Source: Lachnospiraceae bacterium (GTDB taxonomy: Bacteria; Bacillota; Clostridia; Lachnospirales; Lachnospiraceae). Taken from it: a stretch of DNA of 64,000 nucleotides. Below are positions 36,437 through 45,372 of the stretch, piece by piece; position 1 is the stretch's first letter; each line of letters starts with the position of its first letter. The notes under the pieces were generated by a model. The model saw nothing but the letters and a program-made list of their open reading frames with translations. It was not told the DNA's origin and made no database searches. A program made the translations under genes and the position numbers. Location: NCBI GenBank assembly GCA_014804445.1, contig JAAUZU010000040.1:1-64000 (forward strand), read 5' to 3'.

Positions 36437-37420
36437 CTATGCTTTGGAAACGCCTGCCACAGACTCCCTGTATACGATGGAGCAGTCTATGGTCACAACC
36501 CTTGCGCCCGCATCGGGCGTTTCCAGTCTTCTCTGCATCAGGCTCACCGCCTGCTCTGCCATAAAATTACGCTTGACATGCACCGATGTAATCGGCGGCT
36601 CCGATATTTCGGCGTACAAAACATCGTCAAAACCGACCACGCTGATATCCTCCGGCACCTTAATCCCCATCTGCTTTAGCTGCCGGATTAACAGGTACGC
36701 GGCATGGTCATTGTTGCAGACAAACGCGGTGGGCAGTTTATCCGGCAGGGCAAATTCCTGCAGAATCCCCTTATCATTCCTGTCGTCAATCCGGTTCCTC
36801 GGATTGATTTCCAGATTTTCCTCCAAAAGCGCTTTACAATATCCCATATACCTGTCATTGACACTGTTGGTATAATTTTTATTTCCCAGAAAACAAATTT
36901 CCCGATGCCCCTGCTCTAACAGATAGCTTGTCAATTCATAGCTCGTCTGGTAGCTGTTGGAAATCACGGAATCCGCTTCGATGCCACGATAATAGAAATC
37001 AAGGCATACTACGGGAATCCTGCGCTCCACAATGCCGGCGACAAATCTTTTGGAAAACTGTCCCAAAAGCATAATGGCATCGTTTTCCAGCACCACCGGA
37101 TTCAGATACAGATTTCTCTCATCCTCCCTGTTCACATAAATCATGGAGAATTTCATGCTGCTGCGCCACTCCTGCTCCGTCAGCCGCTTGTACAATTCAT
37201 TATAAAACTTTTCATTCGGCTCAAAATAAACCTCCGAAAAAAGCACTGCAATCCGGTACTTTACCCTCTTTTTGTACTCATACCCCATTTCATCAGCTTT
37301 TTTAAAAATAGCCTGCTTTGTCTCCTCCGAAATGTCCTCGCTGTCATGAAAACACTTGGATATCGTCATCTTGGATACGCCCAACTCTCTCGCTATATCC
37401 TGCATGGATACCTTTTTCAT
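36437..37420 (-). CDS. LacI-family transcriptional regulator
   Basis: This 327-residue regulator has an N-terminal LacI helix-turn-helix (MQDIARELGVSKMTISKCFH, residues 6-25) with the hinge region following, and a periplasmic-binding-protein-like effector domain. The C-terminal EISEPPITSVHV segment is typical. It is the last gene of the glycan locus (31 bases or fewer between it and the GH13 gene), so it probably controls that locus and senses one of its sugars. Candidate operators lie at 46705-46742 near the locus promoter. Confidence 0.92.
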   Translation of the reverse strand: MKKVSMQDIARELGVSKMTISKCFHDSEDISEETKQAIFKKADEMGYEYKKRVKYRIAVLFSEVYFEPNEKFYNELYKRLTEQEWRSSMKFSMIYVNREDERNLYLNPVVLENDAIMLLGQFSKRFVAGIVERRIPVVCLDFYYRGIEADSVISNSYQTSYELTSYLLEQGHREICFLGNKNYTNSVNDRYMGYCKALLEENLEINPRNRIDDRNDKGILQEFALPDKLPTAFVCNNDHAAYLLIRQLKQMGIKVPEDISVVGFDDVLYAEISEPPITSVHVKRNFMAEQAVSLMQRRLETPDAGARVVTIDCSIVYRESVAGVSKA

Positions 37421-37450
37421 TCCTACACCCCCAATGTATCAATACCTTTT

Positions 37451-38929
37451 CTAAACCAGCTTTTCCACCAGTCCCATACAACCGTTTCCGCCTTTGATTT
37501 CCAGTAAAACAGGATTCCCGCCATACCCTGCAGAAATCATTCCTGTAAGAGAAAAATCAATTGTCACGGCAATTTTTTCCCGTCTCCCAATCCGCTCAAA
37601 ATAAAACAACTGTCCGTTCATCGCTATTTTTCCATATTTCCCTGTCCGCAGCGCTTCATGCTCTCTTCTCAGGGTGAGCAGACTTTGATACAGCTCTTGT
37701 AAGCCGCCCTCTCTTTGCAAATCCCAGTCAATCAACCCCCTCGCATAATCTCTCGTCCGCTCCCTGGCATAGCCAAACGCCTCTTCTTCAGTCTTCCCCA
37801 AAAGAAGCATCTTTTCATACGCATATCTTCCCTGCGCATCCTGCAGGTCCTGACTGCTTTCGATTCGTACATCCGCAAGGGGCATCTCTTCCCCTTGATA
37901 TAGAAAAGGAATCCCCTTTGCCGTCAGCAGAAACAACGCCAACAGCTTTGCCGCCTCCACATTTTCGCTGCACAGTCTGGAAAAATGCCGGCGCATATCG
38001 TGCGAACTGAAAAACAAGGTTGGGTTGATACCCGCCGCTTCCATGGCAGTCACCTGCTCTGCCAGATACGCTTCGTCCCACTTTTCCATGCTGCCCAGAT
38101 TAAAATTAAACGCCGCATCCAGAAGCCCTTTGCCTGTGTAGGACTGAATCGTCTGCAAATCATCATCCCCGATTTCCCCCAACAGAAATGCATCGGGATA
38201 GGTGTGCACAAACGCTGACAGCCCTGCAACCGCCTCTCTCACACCCTTTTGGTTTTTGTCGTAAATATGTTTTTGTATGCCGTCATCACAGGGATTATCC
38301 TTCGCAAACGCTGCTTTATCCGTCTTTAAAAAATTTATCACATCAAGCCTAAAACCGTCAACTCCCTTATCCAGCCAAAACCGAAGAATTTCCTTACATT
38401 CTTCTAAAATTGCAGGATTACTCCAGTTCAAACATGCCTGTTCTCTGGAAAAAGCATGGTAGTAATACATGCGCCTGATTTCGTCATACTCCCACGCACC
38501 GCCGTCAAAAAACGATTCCCAATTGTTGGGAATCTTCTCGCGCCAGATATAATAATCCCTGTACTTTTCCTGATTTTCACGGCTTTTCAAAAACCACGCA
38601 TGGCTGGTCGAGGTATGGTTCAACACCATATCCGCAATCACCCGGATTCCCGCATCATGAGCCGCTTCCAAAAGTCTGTCGAAATCTGCCTCTGTCCCAT
38701 ATTTTTCATGAACTGCAAAATAGTCGCTGACGTCATAACCATTGTCCACAAGCGGCGAAGGATAAAACGGGGTCAGCCAAATTGCGCCGACCCCCAATTC
38801 CTTTAAATAATTCATTTTACTTGTCACACCCGGCAGATCGCCAATGCCATCTCCGTTGCCATCACAAAAGGACGGCACATAAATTTCATAAAAAACCGTA
38901 TTTTCAAACCATCCGGAATTTTCTCCCAT
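37451..38929 (-). CDS. Alpha-glucosidase/alpha-amylase family protein (GH13)
   Basis: This 492-residue cytosolic protein has a full GH13 barrel. Region I is ADMVLNHTS (about 99-107), the nucleophile is D196 in DGFRLDVIN, the acid/base is E252 in LLGEIGD and the transition-state residues are H310-D311 in FSSHDMRRH. NGDGIGDLPG near 24-33 is typical of oligo-1,6-glucosidase/trehalose-6-phosphate-hydrolase relatives. No signal peptide, so it acts on imported oligosaccharides. Start ATG 38929 with TAGGATGGGA upstream; GTG 38932 is adjacent. The exact glucosidic linkage cannot be read. Confidence 0.9.
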   Translation of the reverse strand: MGENSGWFENTVFYEIYVPSFCDGNGDGIGDLPGVTSKMNYLKELGVGAIWLTPFYPSPLVDNGYDVSDYFAVHEKYGTEADFDRLLEAAHDAGIRVIADMVLNHTSTSHAWFLKSRENQEKYRDYYIWREKIPNNWESFFDGGAWEYDEIRRMYYYHAFSREQACLNWSNPAILEECKEILRFWLDKGVDGFRLDVINFLKTDKAAFAKDNPCDDGIQKHIYDKNQKGVREAVAGLSAFVHTYPDAFLLGEIGDDDLQTIQSYTGKGLLDAAFNFNLGSMEKWDEAYLAEQVTAMEAAGINPTLFFSSHDMRRHFSRLCSENVEAAKLLALFLLTAKGIPFLYQGEEMPLADVRIESSQDLQDAQGRYAYEKMLLLGKTEEEAFGYARERTRDYARGLIDWDLQREGGLQELYQSLLTLRREHEALRTGKYGKIAMNGQLFYFERIGRREKIAVTIDFSLTGMISAGYGGNPVLLEIKGGNGCMGLVEKLV

Positions 38930-38978
38930 CACGCAATCCCATCCTAAATTTATGCATCAATAAAGTCGTTCGCCTGCA

Positions 38979-39893
38979 CTAAAAAGGATTTTGCACCGGC
39001 TTATACTGCACTTCACAGTCGGATACGCCCACATACAAAAACAGGGTATCTGCTTCCTTGTAAAGCCCTCCGCTGAACAGCACATCCACCAAATCCTCAC
39101 GTTTGCTTTCTCCCGCCAGAAATTCACTCCGCTCAGCAAGAATGACAGGCATGGTATGTTCTCTCGTCTCGGGATTCAGCCGAAAAGTCATGGGATAGTA
39201 ATGTCTGACGCCCTCAGGTTTAAAGCACGCCATATGTCCCAAAACGCCTATCTCACCATTTTCAAGCAGGTATGCGGCATTGACGCCTCCCCACTCATCG
39301 GGCAGAAACAACTCCAGCAGCGGCGCGTTTTCTATCACTTCCTCCGTCACGTCCGAAAGTCCGTCCACAACGGTAAAGCCAACCTTTCCCCTGCCGCCCT
39401 TTTCTCCCTGCGGTCTGGTAAAAACACCAACTCTTTTATCCGCAAGTTCAACCAGACGCACATCCTTCATACCTATGGGACCTTTCACAAAAGGACGCAG
39501 CTCCGTCAGCCGCCCGCCGATAAAAAATGCGGTTCTCCATGCAACCCAATCGGGATTTTCCGGATGCGGAAATACCTCCGTGCCGCCGAGAATATACTGT
39601 CCATCTACCATTGTAAGGCAGGGATCCTGCAGTTGAAAGCGCAGCAAGCCTTCTGCCGGTACATAGACGTCTTTCTTTGTTTCTTCAAAAAAGACAGTCT
39701 CCGATTTCTCGCTGTCCCTTGGCTCCACACGCGCGCAGATAAGCTTTTTCCCTTCATAGGAAAAAGGCGCCGTCGGGTTGTATATGTCTTTGCCGTCCAC
39801 CCCGCAAAAAACCGGCTTTACCGCCTCTGCCTGCACAGTTCCTCTATTTTCCCTGTGCTCTTTCAACAAACTGTCAATACTCTGTATTTCCAT
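38979..39893 (-). CDS. DUF1861 family protein, GH130-like five-bladed propeller
   Basis: The 304-residue protein fits DUF1861, relatives of the GH43/GH130-type beta-propeller enzymes. Visible blocks are VFCGVDGKDIYNPTAPF, DPCLTMVDGQYILGG, GIGMKDVRL-type (GPIGMKDVRLVEL) and WGGVNAAYLLENG. It is cytosolic. It lies between the GH130 and GH13 genes of a sugar-uptake locus, which suggests action on a mannoside or related oligosaccharide; no activity is shown. ATG 39893 with AGAGGAACC upstream is preferred to the in-frame ATG at 39905. Confidence 0.8.
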   Translation of the reverse strand: MEIQSIDSLLKEHRENRGTVQAEAVKPVFCGVDGKDIYNPTAPFSYEGKKLICARVEPRDSEKSETVFFEETKKDVYVPAEGLLRFQLQDPCLTMVDGQYILGGTEVFPHPENPDWVAWRTAFFIGGRLTELRPFVKGPIGMKDVRLVELADKRVGVFTRPQGEKGGRGKVGFTVVDGLSDVTEEVIENAPLLELFLPDEWGGVNAAYLLENGEIGVLGHMACFKPEGVRHYYPMTFRLNPETREHTMPVILAERSEFLAGESKREDLVDVLFSGGLYKEADTLFLYVGVSDCEVQYKPVQNPF

Positions 39894-39942
39894 GGTTCCT
39901 CTCATTCCGCCGCGTCATCGGCATTGTAGTAAGATTTGCTAT

Positions 39943-41010
39943 TTACGCAGACAATTGATCCATTATTTCCTGCAATGTGATTCTTGCACGGCAGATTTTA
40001 TCGTCCGCCGCACCATAATAAATCCACAATTCGCCGCCTTCCAAAATGCAGCCGCAGGTGAAAACCACCTTTCCGAAAAAGCCGTTCGTCTCATAGTCCT
40101 TCTCCGGCTCAAAAATGGGAAGCTTCGCTTTCTTTATTATTTTGCCCGGTTCCTGCAGTTCTGTCAACATGGCGCCCAGACAGTAACGGCTGTTTTTATC
40201 CGCCGCATGGTATATGTGCAGCCAGCCGGCATCCGTATATACGGGCGGCGCACCACTTCCAATCCTGCCGTTCTCCCAGCCATCTTCGGAAACACCGCAC
40301 ACATGCCTGTGATTGCCCCAGTGGATTAAATCCGGCGAATCTGCCTGCCAAATATCCGGCGTCCCGATTTCAAACGGAACGGGGCGGTGAAAAGCCTGAT
40401 ACGAACCGCTGATTTTTCTCGGAAAAATAACCACGTCTTTATTTTCTGGTGGAAATGCCGCTCCAAGCCGTTCATAGCTCTCAAAATCCTTCGTCAAAAG
40501 AATCGCCGGCATCGCACCAAGCTCCGATACCGCAGTATAAGTAATACAGTAGGTTGCTTCCTCCTCCAGATACACAATCCGCGGATCCTCCATTCCCCAG
40601 CGCTCATAGCGCCCGTTCCAGCTTAACGCAGGCTTTTCATCGACGGCAAAATGGATTCCGTCACTACTCCTCGCAAGTCGCAGATGGGAAATAGAAGTCA
40701 GGTATTTGATTTTTGCAATTCCCGACGGCGTTCTCTTACATATCATACGGGAATCCGAAAAATCATACGCTTCCATTTCCGCTTTATGCACCGTCACCGT
40801 TTTCAGCGCATCCTCCAGTTCGTCATAAACAGGAATCTGCAGTTCTTCCTCCTTTTGCTCCCTGCAGGATTCCGCCACTCTGCAAAGAAGCAGGTACTTA
40901 TCTTTATATTTGACAGCGCCGCAGTTAAAAACGCCGTCCACCTTCAGCCAGTCGTGGGAAGGCTTTACGTCTTTTGCCTCTATAATCGGATATTCTGGTT
41001 CTCTTATCAT
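39943..41010 (-). CDS. GH130 family glycoside phosphorylase
   Basis: This 355-residue enzyme matches GH130, phosphorylases that cleave beta-mannosides (or related sugars) to sugar 1-phosphate. The five-bladed propeller is indicated by FNCGAVKYKDKYLLLCRV, the general-acid motif GMEDPRIVYLE (Asp near 140), GSYQAFHRP, IGSGAPPVYTDAGWLHIYHA and GKVVFTCGC. No signal peptide, so it acts in the cytosol after import. ATG 41010 is preferred (AGGAG 7 bases upstream). Together with DUF1861 it points to a mannose-containing glycan as the locus substrate. The subfamily is uncertain. Confidence 0.9.
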   Translation of the reverse strand: MIREPEYPIIEAKDVKPSHDWLKVDGVFNCGAVKYKDKYLLLCRVAESCREQKEEELQIPVYDELEDALKTVTVHKAEMEAYDFSDSRMICKRTPSGIAKIKYLTSISHLRLARSSDGIHFAVDEKPALSWNGRYERWGMEDPRIVYLEEEATYCITYTAVSELGAMPAILLTKDFESYERLGAAFPPENKDVVIFPRKISGSYQAFHRPVPFEIGTPDIWQADSPDLIHWGNHRHVCGVSEDGWENGRIGSGAPPVYTDAGWLHIYHAADKNSRYCLGAMLTELQEPGKIIKKAKLPIFEPEKDYETNGFFGKVVFTCGCILEGGELWIYYGAADDKICRARITLQEIMDQLSA

Positions 41011-41058
41011 GATCGCTCCTGTCTGCATGCTTTCACATACTTATAAATTCAGTCATTA

Positions 41059-42999
41059 TCACTCAAATCGCAGCCGGATATCAGTCTTATCGCATGTACC
41101 GTCCTTCATATACAGCTCTATCAGAACTGTCTTGCTGCCGCTTCCATAGTCCTTGGTCTGAAAGGATACCTTATCAGCTCCTGTAAATTCCGTGACAACC
41201 CCGTCTATGGTAAGCAATATCCTGTCCACTTCTCCCTCCTGATTGGTCGAAACACATTCCAAATCAAGCTTTACTGTACCGCTCACCGTATCGTTGTTGG
41301 CAAGATTGCCGATATGAACAGAAGCCGCATCTGATGCAATCCAGTTTCCGTCCACAAAATAGTTTGTTCCCGTATGCTCCACCCGGCTGCCTGCCGCAAG
41401 CTCTATGAGTACCACGGCTTCTCCTGCCGCAAGCGTAACCTCAGCCGTCCCGGAAACGCCGCTTGCGATCACTTCTTTTTTGACGCTGTTAAACAAATCG
41501 AAGCTTCCATCCGGCAATGTATAAGTAACTGTCTTTTCCGTATCGTATGGATTAAACAAAAGCCACGTATCATACGTATTCCGTTCCGACACCTGCGCAT
41601 TACAGTTGATTTTCAGAATACCGGACACGTCAGTCGGATGAATGACCGCTCCCATCATACCCATATGCGCACCGCTGTATAAAGAAAAATCGGTTTCCGC
41701 CCAGCCGTAGACAGTAGGATCTCCTCCAAACCACGGCGTTTTGCTGTTCTGGCTCTTCCGGATTCCCTCATAAGGAACGCAATACCCCCATTCCTTTATC
41801 TGCTCTAAAAGCGCTTCGTCAGAAGCCGCCGACTGATTCTCCGGACCTGTCGTATCCGCAAAGAAATACCTACTGTTTGACGCAATCTGCAGATACCATG
41901 TTCCGAGCGCCTGTGCATAGCGGGTATCATATTTTGCAAGGGAGGACATGGCATAGGCTGCCGCAAAGGTATTCATGGCAAAAGCGTAGCCGCCGCCGTC
42001 GGTAGTGCTTCCCATCAGGCCATTCATGCAGTAGTCACCCCACTCTCCTGCTATGGAACCCCAGCCGCCGCGCGGTATGGAACCGCCGTTCATCACATCA
42101 TTGATAAAGCCTTCTACATCATACGCTGTCCCATATTCTGCATTGAGCTTTGCCGCCAGCGCGGGTGCAAAATACAGAAGCGCTTCATAAAGAGAGCTTC
42201 CCTCAAAGGTATCCACAAAAGCCATGCAGGTTTTTGCCATCTCCAGATAGCGTTCCTCCCCGGTAAGCTCATAGCCGTACCACATCAGCACCGCAATGCC
42301 TGCCGCCGAATCCGGCTCCTTCCAGATATCGTTCTGATAAGGCTGCATTTCCGTAAAGTCAAAGCCCGTATAGTTAAAGCCGTCGCCCGCCGCCATAATT
42401 TCAGCGGCCTTGTACCAGCTCTCTATTGTCGAAAGTGCATCTTCCCTGATTTGCGCTTCCTCAGGATAACAGACCGATACCTGTGTATATAGTATCGCCG
42501 GATAGATCAAATACCACATGGAAGTGGTCTTGGAAGAACCCGCCGGATTATTCAATATTATGTTTTCTTCCTCGGAAAAATAGGCGTGAAGCCGGCTCAC
42601 ATAATCGACGCCATTCTGAGATGACTTGTCGATTCCCATAAGCGTTGCGCTCAAAACGGAGGCCACCGTCGTCACAGCTTCCTCGCTGCCGTCATTTCCA
42701 ACCCTTCCGTCCCCTACATACGCTGCCAGTCCGAAAGTGTCATAGGTTTCATCCGTCCACAAAAACGGCGCATAAACGCCCGTGAGAGCTTCGTTATAAA
42801 CCAGATTGTCAAAGGCTTTGGCTCTTTCCCCGTAGTCAAACCATTCGTAATCTTTCGGGAGCACAGATGAATATCTGCTCACTCTGTCAATATTTTTTTG
42901 CCCCGCCATAGAAGTTGTACTGCCCTCTGTATTGTTCCGACCGCATGCGGTCGGAACAATAAGAGCTGCTATTAATAACACTGCCAGTTGTTTTTTCAT
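41059..42999 (-). CDS. Large lipoprotein of the glycan locus, probable helical-barrel carbohydrate-active protein
   Basis: The roughly 646-residue protein has a lipoprotein signal (KKQLAVLLIAALIVPTAC, lipobox Cys about 19). A long helical region follows (about 70-480) with Trp/Tyr/Gly-rich segments (AIAVLMWYGYELTGEERYLEMAKT, GGGYAFAMNTFAAAYAM) typical of alpha/alpha-toroid sugar-active folds. Two C-terminal beta-sandwich segments end it (about 480-560 and 565-646). I do not recognise the CAZy family. It probably binds or cleaves the glycan outside the cell before import. ATG 42999 or GTG 43008 may be the start; the ribosome site is weak. A perfect palindrome covers codons about 13-23. Confidence 0.75.
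   Translation of the reverse strand: MKKQLAVLLIAALIVPTACGRNNTEGSTTSMAGQKNIDRVSRYSSVLPKDYEWFDYGERAKAFDNLVYNEALTGVYAPFLWTDETYDTFGLAAYVGDGRVGNDGSEEAVTTVASVLSATLMGIDKSSQNGVDYVSRLHAYFSEEENIILNNPAGSSKTTSMWYLIYPAILYTQVSVCYPEEAQIREDALSTIESWYKAAEIMAAGDGFNYTGFDFTEMQPYQNDIWKEPDSAAGIAVLMWYGYELTGEERYLEMAKTCMAFVDTFEGSSLYEALLYFAPALAAKLNAEYGTAYDVEGFINDVMNGGSIPRGGWGSIAGEWGDYCMNGLMGSTTDGGGYAFAMNTFAAAYAMSSLAKYDTRYAQALGTWYLQIASNSRYFFADTTGPENQSAASDEALLEQIKEWGYCVPYEGIRKSQNSKTPWFGGDPTVYGWAETDFSLYSGAHMGMMGAVIHPTDVSGILKINCNAQVSERNTYDTWLLFNPYDTEKTVTYTLPDGSFDLFNSVKKEVIASGVSGTAEVTLAAGEAVVLIELAAGSRVEHTGTNYFVDGNWIASDAASVHIGNLANNDTVSGTVKLDLECVSTNQEGEVDRILLTIDGVVTEFTGADKVSFQTKDYGSGSKTVLIELYMKDGTCDKTDIRLRFE
42930..42961. repeat. 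Perfect 32-bp palindrome inside the lipoprotein signal-peptide region
   Basis: Positions 42930-42945 are the exact reverse complement of 42946-42961. The core is GACCGCATGCGGTC and the outer part ATTGTTCC/GGAACAAT. On the coding strand it encodes the residues around the lipobox (IVPTACGRNN). In mRNA it would form a very stable hairpin about 40 bases after the start codon. No T-run follows, so it is not a standard terminator. Confidence 0.95.
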
Positions 43000-43012
43000 A
43001 GTCGCCACTTTA

Positions 43013-43579
43013 TTATTTGGTATTTACAACAACGATTTCAGATACGGATACAGTTCCTTCAGGACCGCCTGCAGGATAAATCCAAAGCTTAATCTTGCAC
43101 TGCTCGCCGTAGATGTCCTTGAAGTCATCGCCAAGCGCTTCCGTCAGCTTAACGCCTGCATACTTGTTCCACTTTAAGTTGTTGTCGTTGATGATATAGA
43201 GACCCCATTCATGGTCTGCAATCGGGTTTTCGGGAACAATCTTCATACCCCAGTTATAGCCGTCGGGATTCTCAAAAATCTGCGCTAAAATCATAGGTTC
43301 CTTGGACAAATCAATTTCAAAGTAACCGGATTCCACGCCGCCCCAGCCGTCTGCTGCCGCTTTAATCGTCACATATCCATCTGCATCATTGGTAGATTCC
43401 ACGGTTCCTGCACCACTTCCCTCGGAAGGCGTCTGCATGGAGCCCCAGGACGCGATATCCTTATAGGTAAAGGTCTGTGCTACTTCCCAGCCGCCGCTTG
43501 CCTTTTTGTCACCGCATCCGGTGAGGCAACCTGCAATCATTACTACTGCCAAACTTGCTGCTAACCATTTTTTCATCAT
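43013..43579 (-). CDS. Small lipoprotein of the glycan locus, possible carbohydrate-binding beta-sandwich
   Basis: The 188-residue protein has a lipoprotein signal (MKKWLAASLAVVMIAGCLTGC, lipobox LTGC). A beta-rich domain follows with aromatic residues suited to sugar binding (GYNWGMKIV, HEWGLYIINDNNLKWNKY, KLWIYPAGGPEG), reminiscent of carbohydrate-binding modules. I cannot assign a CBM family. It lies between the permease genes and the large lipoprotein in the same operon, so a surface glycan-binding role is inferred. ATG 43579 has GGAGG 8 bases upstream. Confidence 0.75.
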   Translation of the reverse strand: MMKKWLAASLAVVMIAGCLTGCGDKKASGGWEVAQTFTYKDIASWGSMQTPSEGSGAGTVESTNDADGYVTIKAAADGWGGVESGYFEIDLSKEPMILAQIFENPDGYNWGMKIVPENPIADHEWGLYIINDNNLKWNKYAGVKLTEALGDDFKDIYGEQCKIKLWIYPAGGPEGTVSVSEIVVVNTK

Positions 43580-43624
43580 AATTTTTTCCTCCACTTTGTA
43601 TTGTGTGTTTTTAATATATTTGCT

Positions 43625-44479
43625 TTATCCCTTTACACCGCCCATCTTTACGCCTTCCATAAAGTACTTCTGCGCGTAAAGAAGAAGTGCAATAACAGGG
43701 ATTAATGCCATAAAAGATGCTGCCATCAGGGGACCCCAGAGAGTCTCTCCCGTCATGGAACTGAACGAAGCCAGCGCTAACTGTATGGTGTATTTAGGCT
43801 GTGAATCGATATATATCAACTGTCCCAAAAGGTCGTTCCACGTTCCCATAAAGGACCAGAGGCTGATGGTGATTAACGCCGGCTTTGCCAGCGGAACGAA
43901 TATCATGCGGAACACCTTTAAATTCCTTGCTCCGTCTATCCACGCTGCTTCCTCATAATCCCTCGGAACTGTCTCAAAATACATCCTGAGGAAGAAGATG
44001 AAGGAAGCGGAGCCGCAGAATGCCGGCAGCACCAGCGGCACGTAGCTGTCTGAAAACCCCAGTGCCGACCACACCATAAAGGTAGGAATCATGGTTACTT
44101 CATAGGGAAGCATCATGGTTGCCAGCATAATCATAAACAGAAAATTGCGTCCCTTAAAATGAAACCTGGCAAACCCAAACGCCACCAGCGCCGATACAAA
44201 AACTTCGCCCAGAATCTTGGGAATCGCTATCACCAGTGTGTTAATCATACACTTAAAAATCGGCACTACTTCCAATGCCCGCGTATAGTTGGCAAGGGTT
44301 GCTTTTTTGGGAAACCACCTGATTGGCATGGAGAATATTTCATTTTCAACTTTAAAGCTGGTACTTACCATCCATACAAACGGCAATAACATAATCACTG
44401 CGCCAAAGATGGTTACCACATACCACATAACTGTTTTGATTCGTTTAAACCAAATTTCGCCTGTTTTTGTTTTTTTCAT
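43625..44479 (-). CDS. Carbohydrate ABC transporter permease (MalG type)
   Basis: This 284-residue protein has six hydrophobic segments and the EAA loop YEEAAWIDGARNLKVFRMIFVPLAKPALIT (about 178-207). It opens with a MalG-like N-terminus (FVWMVSTSFK, W FPKKATLANYTRAL). It is the second transmembrane subunit of the locus's sugar importer. ATG 44479 with GGAGAGGGAGCAGAC upstream, 23 bases after the first permease gene. No ATPase gene is in the locus, so it probably shares a multipurpose MsmX/MsiK-type ATPase. Confidence 0.93.
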   Translation of the reverse strand: MKKTKTGEIWFKRIKTVMWYVVTIFGAVIMLLPFVWMVSTSFKVENEIFSMPIRWFPKKATLANYTRALEVVPIFKCMINTLVIAIPKILGEVFVSALVAFGFARFHFKGRNFLFMIMLATMMLPYEVTMIPTFMVWSALGFSDSYVPLVLPAFCGSASFIFFLRMYFETVPRDYEEAAWIDGARNLKVFRMIFVPLAKPALITISLWSFMGTWNDLLGQLIYIDSQPKYTIQLALASFSSMTGETLWGPLMAASFMALIPVIALLLYAQKYFMEGVKMGGVKG

Positions 44480-44502
44480 GTCTGCTCCCTCTCCATCCGC
44501 CG

Positions 44503-45360
44503 TTACTCACTGTATACCCAGTATTTCTTGGTCCAGTTTACAATAAAGGTCAGCGCCAGTATGATGACGAAGAGCACCCATGCCAAAGCTGTCGCATATC
44601 CCATTCGGTAATGTCCGAATGCTTCTTCATACAAATAAACCATATAGAAATTTCCTTCTTTTCCCGCACCGCCAAGAACATAGGCATCCGTAAATTTCCG
44701 GAATGCGCCGATAATGCCCAGCACGAGATTGTAGAAGATAATCGGCGTCATCAGCGGAACCGTAATATATCTCACTCTTTGGAATACATTTGCACCGTCA
44801 ATCATGGCTGCACCGTACAAATCTTCCGGAATATCCTTTAACGCTGCCAGATAGGTTAAAAGACTTCCGCCGGCGCCCCATACCGCCATAATCAAATAAG
44901 AAGGAAGCACCCAGTTCGGATCGTAGAGCCAGTCAGGACCCTGTATGCCGAAGAAAGAAAGCACGCCGTTCAACAGACCGTAGCTCGGGTCTAAAATCCA
45001 CTTGAATACAATGGCAACTGCCACGCCGGAAACAATCGCGGGCATATAATAAATTACCCGAAAAATACCGGAACCCTTTCTGTTCTTTGATACCAGCACC
45101 GCCATTGTCAGTGAAGTCGCAATAATTAACGGCACCGCAATCACAGCATATCTAACAGTTACCCAGAGGCTTCTGACAAACTCTTTTGAGGAAAAGAGCA
45201 TTTTATAGTTCTTAATACCTGTAAACGTTGCATTGCCTACAATATCCCAATCCGTCATACTGATATAGACTGCCGCTATCATCGGAAACGCCGTAAAGAC
45301 AATCAGTCCTATCAGCCACGGCAGAATAAAGAAGAACCCTGCTTTCTCTCTATTTTTCAT
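44503..45360 (-). CDS. Carbohydrate ABC transporter permease (MalF/UgpA type)
   Basis: This 285-residue protein has six hydrophobic segments. It opens with AGFFFILPWLIGLIVFTAFPM and carries the EAA-like loop LYGAAMIDGANVFQRVRYITVPLMTP (about 195-220). It pairs with the MalG-type permease downstream and the binding protein upstream. ATG 45360 is chosen (GGAGGATAGT upstream); the GTG at 45372 is part of the ribosome site. Confidence 0.93.
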   Translation of the reverse strand: MKNREKAGFFFILPWLIGLIVFTAFPMIAAVYISMTDWDIVGNATFTGIKNYKMLFSSKEFVRSLWVTVRYAVIAVPLIIATSLTMAVLVSKNRKGSGIFRVIYYMPAIVSGVAVAIVFKWILDPSYGLLNGVLSFFGIQGPDWLYDPNWVLPSYLIMAVWGAGGSLLTYLAALKDIPEDLYGAAMIDGANVFQRVRYITVPLMTPIIFYNLVLGIIGAFRKFTDAYVLGGAGKEGNFYMVYLYEEAFGHYRMGYATALAWVLFVIILALTFIVNWTKKYWVYSE

Positions 45361-45372
45361 ACTATCCTCCAC

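Noticed and set aside
38991..39929. Long plus-strand ORF (312 codons) opposite the DUF1861 gene
   Set aside because: Antisense shadow; the minus-strand product has conserved family blocks and a ribosome site.
43508..43523. Second palindrome (CACCG/CGGTG) at the lipobox of the small lipoprotein
   Set aside because: Only five base pairs and explained by Gly-Cys-Gly codons; not comparable with the 32-bp palindrome in the next gene.
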